A stretch of 64,000 bases of DNA from Ardenticatenaceae bacterium (GCA_020634215.1 JACKCD010000019.1:36195-100194); one strand, 5' to 3'; positions 52,538 through 61,561 are shown, counted from the stretch's first letter. The notes: generated by a model not told the origin, from the letters alone. Translations and numbers: made by a program.

Positions 52538-52637
52538 CAAAAGGAGACGAGAAATCGTTCAGCAATCAGTGACTTATCGTGTGCTGAGCTGGCTATTTTG
52601 ACGATTATACTTGTTGGTAAAAAGCGAGGATAAACAG

Positions 52638-54581
52638 ATGTTTGGCAGGCCAGTTACTTATATTTTTAGTGGATGTTTGTGTTTGCTGATAATTTTTATG
52701 GCTGGTTGTGTGCCGAGAGAGGAGGAAGTGGCAGAAACGGCCGTTGTAAAGGTGGTGAGTACGGAAACGGCCGTTGCCACTCCCATCGCTACCCTCCCCA
52801 TCAACATGACCCGTCAAGTTATCTCGACTCTTACCCCCACCATTCCTGCCACGCTATTGCCTACCGTCACTCCTGCTTCCTCACCGACGGCCACGCCAAT
52901 TCCCTTACCACTCCCACCGATGCAACCCTTCCCAACAGTTACACCTGATTATCCTTTTCATGAAACAAAACAAATTTTCTTGTTTTATGGTGATGTAGGT
53001 GGAGATGGTACTGGCTCTCTTGGTAACACACTGCCTTCTTTGGTGATTTATAACGATGGGCAATTGCTCATGGAAGTTGGTGATTGGCAGACCAGAGTCA
53101 TCATGGAATCCAATCTCTCACCAAATGAGATGTGTGATTTACGAGAGAAAATTGCTGCCACTGGGTTCATGAACCCTCATGATCCGTTTGAATACTTTAC
53201 ACAGCAGGATGGGAGTGCAGGCGCAACAAATATAGTTATTCAGGTGGAAGACACATTTTATTCATTTTACAGCCCCGATGTGGACTATTTGGTAGATGAT
53301 TTAGCCAGCGGTTATGAGATCATAAAGAATTTTCAACCGATACAGCCTCTTGCACCCTATATCCCGGAACAATTTCTTGTTTCGTTGGAAGAATGGCCTT
53401 ACGAAACGGAAACTGAGCCAATTGTTTGGCCTGAGGATTTGCCACTTTTAGCTGATTTGCGACCTGATCCTGGGCAAGACCTTTTTGTTATTGAGAATGA
53501 TCTCCTAATATCAATTTTTGACCTGTTTTCACGACAAATCTCAGTACGCTCTTTTCAAGAGGATGAAATTGTATACACGATGCTTATCCGCCCTATTTTG
53601 CCGCATGAGACATTACAAAATGCCCTGGCTTATCCTCGCCGACCTAAGGATTATGTGCCTGTCTTAAATTGTGAAGATGAACCCTCGCTCATTTCGTCTG
53701 CAATTCCTACAGCAACGCCAACGTTAACGGCCGATCTCACGCAACTAGTTGGACAAGGCCGCATCCTGTTTGTAACCGACAATGATGGTGATGAAGAGAT
53801 TTTTGTCATGGAAGCCGACGGCACAAATCGCCAGCGTTTGACAAATAATTTGGCTGATGATTTCTCGCCAAGCTGGTTTCCAGATGGACAGCACATCGTT
53901 TTTGCTTCAGATCGTGATGGAGATAGTGAAATTTATGTCATGGCCGCCGATGGAACAAATGTTGTACAACTCACAAATAACGATGTAAGTGACTATGCTC
54001 CAGCTATTTCCCCTGATGGTGAACAAATTGCTTTTGTATCTGACAGGAACGGTGGATGGCAAGTATCATCGGAAATTTACGTGATGCGTTTTGATGGTTC
54101 TCAACTACGTCGCCTGACAGACAACGATAGTCGTGATTTGGATCCTGAATGGTCAGCGGATGGCAGTCAAATATTGTTTGCACAGGAAGTTCAGTTTAAT
54201 GAACTGTATAAAGTGGTTACTGTCGGTGTCGAGAGTTTAGAAACAACTGAAGTTTTGCGTGCATTTGATTATCGAAACAACAATCCTCGTCCTATTTGGT
54301 CGGTGGATGGTTCTCATTTTGTTTGGGCTAAGCAAGTTGATGATGCTCATTCGGTTATTCAAATCATGGATAGCGCAGGCGTTTTGCAGCAAGAGATCGC
54401 GTTCCAATCAACTTATTTTCGCTCCATAAGTTGGTCATCTGATGGGCGAACTGTTCTGTTCTCCGCACGAGAGTATGGAGATTGGGATATGGAACTATAC
54501 GTTCTTGTTGTAGATGCTGGTGAAATCATTCAAATCACGCATAATCAGCAAGATGAATTTGGTGCTGTTTGGTGGCCGTAG
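52638..54581 (+). CDS. Lipoprotein with TolB-like beta-propeller
   Basis: A 647-residue lipoprotein. A signal sequence (TYIFSGCLCLLIIFMAGC) ends in a lipobox-like MAGC with Cys about 24 residues from the start; a Thr/Pro-rich linker follows (about 45-105). The middle region has no family that I recognise. Residues from about 375 are PD40/TolB-type propeller repeats (GRILFVTDNDGDEEIFVM, IVFASDRDGDSEIYVMAADG, IAFVSDRNGGW). It is probably tethered outside the membrane. GAGG seven bases before ATG 52638 decides the start over 52611. The two palindromes in the linker read TAV. Confidence 0.85.
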   Translation: MFGRPVTYIFSGCLCLLIIFMAGCVPREEEVAETAVVKVVSTETAVATPIATLPINMTRQVISTLTPTIPATLLPTVTPASSPTATPIPLPLPPMQPFPTVTPDYPFHETKQIFLFYGDVGGDGTGSLGNTLPSLVIYNDGQLLMEVGDWQTRVIMESNLSPNEMCDLREKIAATGFMNPHDPFEYFTQQDGSAGATNIVIQVEDTFYSFYSPDVDYLVDDLASGYEIIKNFQPIQPLAPYIPEQFLVSLEEWPYETETEPIVWPEDLPLLADLRPDPGQDLFVIENDLLISIFDLFSRQISVRSFQEDEIVYTMLIRPILPHETLQNALAYPRRPKDYVPVLNCEDEPSLISSAIPTATPTLTADLTQLVGQGRILFVTDNDGDEEIFVMEADGTNRQRLTNNLADDFSPSWFPDGQHIVFASDRDGDSEIYVMAADGTNVVQLTNNDVSDYAPAISPDGEQIAFVSDRNGGWQVSSEIYVMRFDGSQLRRLTDNDSRDLDPEWSADGSQILFAQEVQFNELYKVVTVGVESLETTEVLRAFDYRNNNPRPIWSVDGSHFVWAKQVDDAHSVIQIMDSAGVLQQEIAFQSTYFRSISWSSDGRTVLFSAREYGDWDMELYVLVVDAGEIIQITHNQQDEFGAVWWP

Positions 54582-54593
54582 CGTAATGGCCGC

Positions 54594-54700
54594 AAACGGC
54601 CGTTGTGAGAGCCGCTGTCAACACCCCCTCAAACGGCTCCACCAGCCCTGACCGCCGCAACCGATACCAGCGAATTTGGGCTTCTGTCAGTCGAATCATT
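54594..54700 (-). pseudogene. 5' stub of a second AlkZ-like glycosylase gene
   Basis: The first 35 codons (MIRLTEAQIRWYRLRRSGL, then LTTAV) are nearly identical, in protein and DNA, to the start of the intact gene ending its N-terminus at 48043. Homology stops exactly in a dispersed palindrome (AAACGGCCGTTGT), after which the sequence is unrelated. The ATG overlaps the TGA of the hypothetical gene upstream (ATGA), so the truncated gene was once translationally coupled to it. Confidence 0.85.
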
Positions 54701-55097
54701 GCTCTTGCTCTAACAAGTGCAGCAGTGCTAGCCCGTATGCTTCGCTGGCGCTGGTGGCGGTAAAGTGGTGGCGATTGTTGAGGATGCAGGTGATGGTAAC
54801 GGCCGTTTGTTGCAGCGTACATTCCGCCACCCGTTGCCCAATTTGTTCCCGCAGCTGCGTTTCTGTAGGCAACCACACCACCTCATGCGTCCAAATATGA
54901 TCAAGCGCCCATTCCGTTGCTCCCGCAAAAGCGACCACCGGCCAGCCGCGCAGCAGGTCAAGATAAGCCATCGTATCGCTGAGAACAAAAACCTGCTCGT
55001 CCAGACCACTCACTGGAACTGCAAAAAAATCATGGTTTTGCGCCATCCATATCAACCCAGCCTCTTTAAGCCGTTGTGCTAATGCCAGAGAAATCAT
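54696..55097 (-). CDS. Conserved hypothetical protein
   Basis: A 133-residue soluble protein, beginning MISLALAQRLKEAGLIW and containing LDEQVFVLSDTMAYLDLL, ATEWALDHIW and AYGLALLHLL. It resembles short proteins sometimes auto-annotated as CpaE pilus assembly proteins, but nothing in the sequence supports a pilus role. No membrane segment or signal peptide is seen. It is coupled by an ATGA overlap to the truncated AlkZ-like stub, suggesting that the pair once formed an operon. It is divergent from the polymerase gene, 39 bases away. Confidence 0.7.
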   Translation of the reverse strand: MISLALAQRLKEAGLIWMAQNHDFFAVPVSGLDEQVFVLSDTMAYLDLLRGWPVVAFAGATEWALDHIWTHEVVWLPTETQLREQIGQRVAECTLQQTAVTITCILNNRHHFTATSASEAYGLALLHLLEQEQ

Positions 55098-55136
55098 AAT
55101 TTGCTTTCATCACCCTTCACCCATAAGATCACGCCT

Positions 55137-58100
55137 ATGGATGAACTGCCGCCCTATTTTACGCATCTTCACGTACATTCCCACTATTCGCTGCTGGGTG
55201 GAACCGCCGCCGTGCCGGATTTGGTGGCGCGGGCGGTGGCGGAGGGGCGGCGAGCATTGACGCTCACCGACAGCGCCGCCCTCTATGGGGCCGTTGCCCT
55301 GCACAAAGCGTGCCGCGCCGCCAACATTCAGCCCATCATTGGCCTTACCCTCCCCATTGCCACCCCCGCCGAAGATTTGGCCGAGCAAACCACGCCGGGG
55401 CAGGTGGTGCTGCTGGCGCAAAACCCCGCTGGCTATCGCTCCCTGTGCCGCCTCGCTTCGCAGTTGGACGGGGCGCAGCCGGTGGAATTGGGCTTGTTGC
55501 GCGATTTTAGCGAGGGTGTTATTTGTCTGGACGGTGGGCGGCGGGGCTGGATCAACCGCTTTGTGCGGGCGGGTAACACGGCGGCGGCGGTGCGCTATGC
55601 GTCGCGGCTGGCGGCGATTTTTCAGGAGAATGGGTATGTGGGGGTGGAATTAACGGCCGTTTCCCCCCGCCGCCACACCCAAGACCTGCTCAAAATTGGC
55701 GCACGTTTTGGCCTAGCTCCCGTGGCTCTGCAGCCTGTTTACTGCCTGGAACCCGATGAGCGGGAGATGCTGCGGCTGCTAACGGCCGTTTCCCACAACT
55801 GCACCCTTGACGAACTCAACCCCGTTTTGCTGCCCGACGAGGGAGAAACGGCCGTTGACCTCCACTGGCTGCCCCCCGACGAGATGCTGGCGCGGTACGC
55901 CGACCTGCCCGAAGCCCTCACCAACGCCGCCGAAATCGTCAAACAGTGCGAGCCGTCACTGCCAGACGGCCGTTCCATCTGGCCCGCCCTCAAGCTGCCC
56001 GACGGCCAAAGCAGCGACGAGGCATTGGCCGAATGGGTGCGAGTGGGGCTGGGCGACCATTTTCTTGACGGGCTGGATGCGGCGGGAGAGCAGCGACTGC
56101 GGCGTGAATTGGAAGCATTGCGGGCGCGGGGGTTGGCTCCCCTCTTTTTGGTCGTGGCCGACATTGTGGGGTTTGCCCGCCAGCTTGATATTCCCGTCAA
56201 CACGCGGGGTAGCGTCGCCAATTCGCTCGTTGCTTACTGCCTCGGCATCACCACCGTCAACCCGCTCGTCCATGACCTGCTGTTTGAGCGGTTTCTCAAC
56301 CCCGCCCGCGCCAACTTGCCTGACATTGACCTCGATTTTTGCAGCCGCCGCCGCGACGAGGTGCTGGATTATGTGCGCCAAACGTATGGCGAGGATCGGG
56401 TGGCGCTGGTGGCGACGGTCAACACCCTCAAGCCCAAGTCGGCGGTGCGCGAGGTTGCCAAGGCGTTTGGGCTGCCGGAGAGCCGCATTGGCAAGCTGGC
56501 TGCGCTGGTGCCGCACCGCGATTGGCACCCCGACCCGCGCCGCCGCGAGACAGCTTTGCTCGATGACCTGCTGGCGCAGCTTGACGACCCGCAGGAGCAG
56601 GCAATCTTTCGCGCCGCCTTTCAACTCATCGGACAGCCGGATCACCTCAGCGTTCACCCCGGCGGCATCGTCATCACCCCCGGCCCACTCACCGACGTGG
56701 TGCCGGTGCAGATGGCACCGAAGGGGTTTCTCATTACCCAGTACGATCACCGCGACGTGGAGGCGATTGGGCTGCCGAAGATTGATTTGCTGGGGATTCG
56801 GGCGTTGACGGTGCTGGCCGATGCTGCCGAACTGGTGCGAACCCACCACGCGCCGTCGTTTCGGCTGGGGCAGATTGGGCAGGGGGATGAAAAAACGGCC
56901 GTTTTGCTCGCCACCGCCGACACCATTGGCGTGTTCCAATGCGAATCCACCGGGGCGCAGCGCACCCTGCGCCAGCTTCGCGCCCGCAGCGTGGCCGATC
57001 TCGCCATTGCCAACGCCTTTTTCAAGCCCGGCCCGGCCACCGGCGGCATGGCAAAAAGTTTTGTCCGCCGCTATCGGGGCGAGGAGGCGGTCAGCTATTT
57101 GCACCCAACGTTGCAGCCGATTTTGGGCAAGACGCAGGGGGTGCTGCTCTTTCAGGAGCAAATTCTGCGTATAGCCACCGAGATCGCCGGGTTAAGCTGG
57201 CAGGAAGCCGACCATTTACGGCGGGGGATGAGCAAATTTTTGGCGCGGGAGATGGCGGCACTGCGGACGCGCTTTGTCACGGGGTGCCAGCGGCAGGCAG
57301 GGTTTACGCCGGAGCAAGCGGAGACGCTGTGGCAGCAGGTGATGGCCTTTGCCGGATACGGCTTCAACCAGGGTCACGCCACGGCGTATGCGGCGGTGAG
57401 TTATGAGTCGGCCTATTTGAAAGCCCACTGGCCGGCCGAATTTCTCTGTGCGCGGCTGGCCGATGCCGGTGGCTTCCACCATCAGGCGATTTACGTGGCC
57501 GAGGCGCGGCGGCTGGGCATCACGGTGCGGCCGCCGCATGTGAATGCGAGTGGGCGGAAGTTTGTGCTGTCGTATGAAGAGCGTGGGGCGTGGGGAGTAG
57601 GGAGTACGCCACACCCCACACGCCACACCCCACACCCCACGCTTTGGATGGGCCTCGGCCAAGTCCGTGACCTGCGGCGCAAAAGTGTGGCGGCGATTCG
57701 GGCGGAACGGCCGTTTGCCAACCTGCGTGATCTGCTGGCGCGGGTGGCGTTGCAAGACAAGGAAGTGGTGCACCTCATCCAGTGCGGGGCGCTGGATGGG
57801 CTGGGGGAGAGCCGAGCGGCGCTGCTGGCGGAGGCGCGGGGGGTGGCGCGGGCGGGGAGTGCGCGGCAGTTGAGCTTTGGCTTTGCGCTGGAAACGGCCG
57901 TTTTGCCCGACACCGCTGCCGAACGGGCCGAATGGGAACGCCATCTGCTGGGGTATCCGGTGAGCGTGCAGCCCGGCGATTTGGTTGCGCCCCCAGCCGA
58001 GGCGGTTCCGCTGCGCGAGCTGCCGCAAACGCGGGGCAAGCTGGTGACAATTGCTGGCTGGCGGCTGCCCGGCTGGACGGGTGGGCGCGGCTTTTATTTT

Positions 58101-58235
58101 GGCGACGGCGACAGCTTTGTGGTGGTGCGGGAGGCAACAGAGGGGGGAAAGGTGCGGAAATCGTGGCAGCCGGTGGTGATTAACGGCCGTTGGCGCAGCG
58201 ATGAGTGGGGGAATGGGGTGTTTCAGGTAGGATAG
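55137..58235 (+). CDS. DNA polymerase III alpha-type polymerase (DnaE/DnaE2-like)
   Basis: About 1032 residues: an N-terminal PHP domain (THLHVHSHYSLLGG), the polymerase palm with the catalytic NLPDIDLDFCSRRRDEVLDYV region and TVNTLKPKSAVREVAKAFGL, fingers with GVFQCESTGAQRTLRQL, then an HhH region and a C-terminal OB fold (LVTIAGWRLPGW). The length is slightly short for the replicative enzyme and fits DnaE2/error-prone forms, but no imuA or imuB gene is adjacent. The ATG at 55137 begins at MDELPPYFTHLHVH. A low-complexity repeat lies within the gene at 57581-57642. Many palindromes are present. Confidence 0.85.
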   Translation: MDELPPYFTHLHVHSHYSLLGGTAAVPDLVARAVAEGRRALTLTDSAALYGAVALHKACRAANIQPIIGLTLPIATPAEDLAEQTTPGQVVLLAQNPAGYRSLCRLASQLDGAQPVELGLLRDFSEGVICLDGGRRGWINRFVRAGNTAAAVRYASRLAAIFQENGYVGVELTAVSPRRHTQDLLKIGARFGLAPVALQPVYCLEPDEREMLRLLTAVSHNCTLDELNPVLLPDEGETAVDLHWLPPDEMLARYADLPEALTNAAEIVKQCEPSLPDGRSIWPALKLPDGQSSDEALAEWVRVGLGDHFLDGLDAAGEQRLRRELEALRARGLAPLFLVVADIVGFARQLDIPVNTRGSVANSLVAYCLGITTVNPLVHDLLFERFLNPARANLPDIDLDFCSRRRDEVLDYVRQTYGEDRVALVATVNTLKPKSAVREVAKAFGLPESRIGKLAALVPHRDWHPDPRRRETALLDDLLAQLDDPQEQAIFRAAFQLIGQPDHLSVHPGGIVITPGPLTDVVPVQMAPKGFLITQYDHRDVEAIGLPKIDLLGIRALTVLADAAELVRTHHAPSFRLGQIGQGDEKTAVLLATADTIGVFQCESTGAQRTLRQLRARSVADLAIANAFFKPGPATGGMAKSFVRRYRGEEAVSYLHPTLQPILGKTQGVLLFQEQILRIATEIAGLSWQEADHLRRGMSKFLAREMAALRTRFVTGCQRQAGFTPEQAETLWQQVMAFAGYGFNQGHATAYAAVSYESAYLKAHWPAEFLCARLADAGGFHHQAIYVAEARRLGITVRPPHVNASGRKFVLSYEERGAWGVGSTPHPTRHTPHPTLWMGLGQVRDLRRKSVAAIRAERPFANLRDLLARVALQDKEVVHLIQCGALDGLGESRAALLAEARGVARAGSARQLSFGFALETAVLPDTAAERAEWERHLLGYPVSVQPGDLVAPPAEAVPLRELPQTRGKLVTIAGWRLPGWTGGRGFYFGDGDSFVVVREATEGGKVRKSWQPVVINGRWRSDEWGNGVFQVG
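57581..57642. repeat. GGGGTGTGGCG-type repeat inside the polymerase gene
   Basis: GCGTGGGG (57581-57588) and CCCCACGC (57635-57642) are perfect arms; between them ACGCCACACCCCACACGCC words are iterated. In frame they encode ERGAWGVGSTPHPTRHTPHPT, an extra loop not expected from the family. Confidence 0.8.
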
Positions 58236-58236
58236 G

Positions 58237-58278
58237 TTGGAGATTGGAGATTGGGAGATTGGAGATTAGGAGATTGCA
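58237..58278. repeat. GGAGATT word array after the polymerase gene
   Basis: TTGGAGATTGGAGATTGGGA and further GGAGATT words run without a complementary arm. It starts two bases after the polymerase stop codon and belongs to the same word family as 33716, 41089 and 50589. Confidence 0.8.
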
Positions 58279-58396
58279 GTCTTCGACAGAACCTGGTTTA
58301 TAAGGTGTGGCACATTGCCACGCACCAATGTGACGACAGACGACTTATCCGCGTTCATCCGTGTTCGTCTGCGTCCCATGTTTAAGAGGAGAGGAG

Positions 58397-58960
58397 ATGG
58401 AAAACGGCCGTTCTACGATATTTGTAAGCACACGATCCCTGCCCTGGTGGTCGCTGCTTGTTCCCGGCGTGATCGCTATTTTGGCGGGCGCGTTTATCTT
58501 TTTTCAAACCGATAACTTTGTCCAGCTTCTGACCATCACCGTTGGCTTTTTTGTCCTGCTAAACGGCATTGCTACCGTCATTGGGGCCATCCGCAGCGGC
58601 GGCGATAGCGGGCGGCGGTTGCTGACGCTGCTGCGCGGCGTGCTGGGCATTGTCATTGGCGCATTGGCACTGACGCTGCCCTTTATGTTTGCCGCCATTG
58701 CCTGGAGCGTGATGCTAACGCTGGTGGCGATTCAGCTCATCATAGCCGCCATTTTGGAAATCGGCGTGGCGTACCGGCTGCGGGGGCGCGGCGCGCCCAT
58801 GAGTTCGGCGTTGGTGAGTGCCGTCTTTTCCATTTTGCTGGCCGTGCTGCTGCTTTCGGCTCCGGCGGCGGTGGGGGTGGCAACCCTCCGTTTTATCGCC
58901 ATTTTTATCATTTTGCTGGGCATTGGGCTGGTGGTAATGGGGTGGCGGCTGCGTAGGTAG
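58397..58960 (+). CDS. HdeD/DUF308-type membrane protein
   Basis: A 187-residue protein with about six hydrophobic segments in three repeated pairs (SLLVPGVIAILAGAFIFF; FVLLNGIATVIGAI; LLRGVLGIVIGALALTLPF and so on), the DUF308/HdeD pattern. HdeD in E. coli is linked to acid resistance; the function here is unproven. The ATG at 58397 follows AGAGGA with suitable spacing; the upstream frame is repeat-derived. Its stop lies directly before a perfect hairpin repeat shared with the channel gene's leader. Confidence 0.82.
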   Translation: MENGRSTIFVSTRSLPWWSLLVPGVIAILAGAFIFFQTDNFVQLLTITVGFFVLLNGIATVIGAIRSGGDSGRRLLTLLRGVLGIVIGALALTLPFMFAAIAWSVMLTLVAIQLIIAAILEIGVAYRLRGRGAPMSSALVSAVFSILLAVLLLSAPAAVGVATLRFIAIFIILLGIGLVVMGWRLRR

Positions 58961-58963
58961 AGG

Positions 58964-59026
58964 TTTCACGCAAAGGCGCAAAGTCGCAAAAAAGACCTCT
59001 TTGCGACTTTGCGCCTTTGCGTGAAA
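58964..59026. repeat. CGCAAAG-type perfect hairpin
   Basis: TTTCACGCAAAGGCGCAAAG and CTTTGCGCCTTTGCGTGAAA are exact complements, extended by TCGCAAA/TTTGCGA, with a short loop (AAAGACCTC). It lies between the HdeD-like and channel genes, and likely folds in RNA. Confidence 0.95.
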
Positions 59027-59049
59027 TAAAGATTGTTTGGACAAGCCTC

Positions 59050-60186
59050 ATGATTAGTTTTGCCCTGACCATTTTTTTAACGATGCGTGCCCTGGTGAAA
59101 GCGATGGCGAAGTCGGGCATTGCCTTTTTGCTGGTGCCGATTTTGGGGTTGCTGGCGGTTGGCACGTTGGCGTATCGTTGGCTGGAGGGGTGGACGGTGC
59201 TGGAGTCGCTGTATGCCACCGTGATTACGATTACCACGGTGGGCTATGGCGACTTTACGCCGCAGACGGTGGGGGGGCGAATTTTTGCCATCTTTTTTAC
59301 GATTACGGCTATTGGGCTGGCGGGGTATTCGATTTCGTCGCTGGCGGCGGTGGTGATTGAGTTTGAGGCGACGAAGCGGCAGCGGCTGATGGAGGAGCGG
59401 CGAATGAGTAAGATTGCGGTGTTGAAGAACCATACGATTATTTGCGGGGGGACGACGGTGGGGCATCGGGTGGCGAATGAGTTTTATCGGCGCAAACGGC
59501 CGTTTATCCTTCTCGAACCCAACGAAGCCCAGCTAAAACAGGCGTTGCTGTGGCTGCACGAAGGGTACATCAGCAAACGCCGCCTGTCCTATGAGCATTC
59601 GGCCGAGGTGGACTATACCGAGGAAGAGCAAAAGAGCGTGGCTGAACTGGCCGACGAAATGGGCATTGTCTACCTGCTGGAAGACCCCACCGACGAGCAG
59701 CAGCTTCGTCGCGCCGGGCTGGCGCGAGCCAGCGGGCTGATTGTGGCGATGGCCGATGACCGCGATAACATGTCTATTTTGCTCAGCGCCCGCGACATTG
59801 CCCCCAAGGTGGGGAATGCCGGGCTGCGGCTGTTGGCATTGGTCAACGAAACGGAAAACATGCGCCGCATGTATTTGGCGGGCGCACAGAAAGTGGTTTT
59901 GCCAAGTGCGATTGGTGGTTTTTCCATCGCTTCCCACATGCTTAGCCCCTATTTAGGTGAGTTTTGGGACCACATGCTGTATGAGGATGACCAGCTGATT
60001 CGTTTTATGGATATGACGCTGGCTGATAACCCCGGCTGGGTGGGCAAAACGGCTGATTCGCTGCGGGCGCAGGGGCAGATGGTGGTGGCGATTCGGCGAA
60101 ACGGCCGTTATCTCTACGCCCCCGCCCCTGACACTGTGTTGGAAGCGGATGATGTGTTGATTACGCTGGGAACGGCGAGAGAGTAA
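59050..60186 (+). CDS. Potassium channel with RCK/TrkA-N domain
   Basis: About 378 residues. Two transmembrane helices flank a pore with the selectivity filter TITTVGYGDF (Thr62-Asp68 in this numbering), followed by a cytoplasmic RCK/TrkA-N domain (HTIICGGTTVGHRVANEF) with nucleotide-binding features and a TrkA-C-like region (DNPGWVGKTADSLRAQGQMVVAIRR). This is a K+ channel gated by ligands. The ATG at 59050 is preferred; an in-frame TTG at 59017 lies inside the hairpin repeat, and an ATG at 59083 is also possible. The TAA stop is supplied by the following GTAAACA repeat. Confidence 0.9.
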   Translation: MISFALTIFLTMRALVKAMAKSGIAFLLVPILGLLAVGTLAYRWLEGWTVLESLYATVITITTVGYGDFTPQTVGGRIFAIFFTITAIGLAGYSISSLAAVVIEFEATKRQRLMEERRMSKIAVLKNHTIICGGTTVGHRVANEFYRRKRPFILLEPNEAQLKQALLWLHEGYISKRRLSYEHSAEVDYTEEEQKSVAELADEMGIVYLLEDPTDEQQLRRAGLARASGLIVAMADDRDNMSILLSARDIAPKVGNAGLRLLALVNETENMRRMYLAGAQKVVLPSAIGGFSIASHMLSPYLGEFWDHMLYEDDQLIRFMDMTLADNPGWVGKTADSLRAQGQMVVAIRRNGRYLYAPAPDTVLEADDVLITLGTARE

Positions 60187-60275
60187 ACAGTAAACAGTAA
60201 ACAGTAAACAGTAATCGGTAATCGGTTCCCTGATAACTGATAACTGTTTACTGATAACTGATAACTGATTACTGG
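60182..60275. repeat. GTAAACA/TGATAAC word-iterated inverted repeat
   Basis: AGTAAACAGTAAACAGTAAA, then TAATCGG words, are followed by TGATAACTGATAACTG and GTTTACTGATAACTGATAAC, which contain the complementary words. It provides the stop codon of the channel gene and lies just before the beta-lactamase-type gene, whose AAGGAG follows. Confidence 0.85.
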
Positions 60276-60291
60276 TAAACAAGGAGTTTTT

Positions 60292-61482
60292 ATGACAACA
60301 ATGTATTCTCCGGAGACAGTTGGTTTTGCTAGCGAACGGCTGGCGGAAGTTGGCCGGATGGCGCAGCGGTATGTGGATGAGGGTAAGATTGCGGGGGCGG
60401 TGACGCTGGTGGCGCGAAACGGCCGTTTAGTTCACCTCAACGCCGTTGGGCAGCAGGATATTGCCAGCCAAACCCCGATGCAAACCGACACCCTTTTCCG
60501 CATCTATTCCATGACCAAGCCGATTACCAGCGTGGCCGTGATGATGCTGTGGGAGCAGGGCAAAATCCGGCTCACCGACCCGATTACTCGCTTTTTGCCC
60601 CAATTTGAAAATGTCAAGGTCTACGTTGGGCGCGGTGGCTACACCGATTTGGAACGGCAGCCAACCATTCAAGATTTGCTGCGCCACACCTCCGGCCTCA
60701 GCTATGCTGATTTTGAAAACCCGCCCTTTGACGACGATTTCCCCAAGTCTGACCTGATGTTTAGCGACCGCGACCTGTCGCTGGCTGAATTTGTGGATGA
60801 ACTGGCGACGCTGCCCTACGTTTGCCAGCCGGGAACACAGTGGCGTTATAGCTTGGCGACGGATGTGCTGGGGCGAATTGTGGAAATTGCTTCCGGCCAA
60901 ACGCTGGCTGACTTTTTCCACAGTCAGATTTTTGCGCCGTTGGGGATGCACGACACCTTTTTCTATGTTCCGGCTGCCAAACGGGATCGCTTTGCGACCT
61001 TGTATATGAGGTTGCCGCATGACCCGCTGGCGTTGGCTCCGCCCAATATTGCGGATCGGTTTTTTAACGGCCGTTACTACGGCGGCGGTGGCGGTTTGGT
61101 CTCCACGGCTCTCGATTATCTGCAATTTGCCGAACTGGTGCGGCAAAAGGGGAGCCACAACGGGGTGCGGCTGCTGGGGCGCAAAACGGTCGAGTACATG
61201 ACGCAAAATCACCTGCATTCCAGCCTGCTGCCGATGGTGCTGGGCGAACCGATGCCTGGGTTTGGCTTTGGGCTGGGCTTTTCAGTGATAATGGATCCGG
61301 CACAAACGGCCGTTGTCAACTCGGTGGGCAACCACGGCTGGGGCGGCTGGGCCAGCACTAACTTCTGGGTAGACCCGCAAGAGCAGCTGATTGGCATGAT
61401 CATGACGCAGCTAATCCCAACGGATGCGTTTACATTGAGTGGGGATTTTAGAACGGCCGTTTATCAGGCTTTGGTTGATTAG
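60292..61482 (+). CDS. Serine hydrolase of the class C beta-lactamase fold
   Basis: A 396-residue beta-lactamase/transpeptidase-like protein. The SxxK motif is YSMTKPI (Ser73, Lys76), with the YxN-type region QWRYSLATDVLGRIVE and the C-terminal HGWGGWAS (HxG-like). No signal peptide is visible, so it is probably a cytosolic esterase-type hydrolase rather than a secreted beta-lactamase. AAGGAG at 60281-60286 supports the ATG at 60292. It is possibly cotranscribed with the channel gene, 105 bases upstream. Confidence 0.88.
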   Translation: MTTMYSPETVGFASERLAEVGRMAQRYVDEGKIAGAVTLVARNGRLVHLNAVGQQDIASQTPMQTDTLFRIYSMTKPITSVAVMMLWEQGKIRLTDPITRFLPQFENVKVYVGRGGYTDLERQPTIQDLLRHTSGLSYADFENPPFDDDFPKSDLMFSDRDLSLAEFVDELATLPYVCQPGTQWRYSLATDVLGRIVEIASGQTLADFFHSQIFAPLGMHDTFFYVPAAKRDRFATLYMRLPHDPLALAPPNIADRFFNGRYYGGGGGLVSTALDYLQFAELVRQKGSHNGVRLLGRKTVEYMTQNHLHSSLLPMVLGEPMPGFGFGLGFSVIMDPAQTAVVNSVGNHGWGGWASTNFWVDPQEQLIGMIMTQLIPTDAFTLSGDFRTAVYQALVD

Positions 61483-61491
61483 AGTTGAATA

Positions 61492-61525
61492 AGAAGTTCA
61501 ACTTCTTCGGAGAAGTTGAACTTCT
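61492..61525. repeat. 34-bp double-palindrome hairpin, copy 4
   Basis: Same arms as the copies at 30321, 48057 and 51359, with centre TCGG. It lies 9 bases after the hydrolase stop, in a convergent gap. Confidence 0.95.
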
Positions 61526-61561
61526 AAAAGGCAACTGCCCCCATTTTCAAATTGAGAATGG

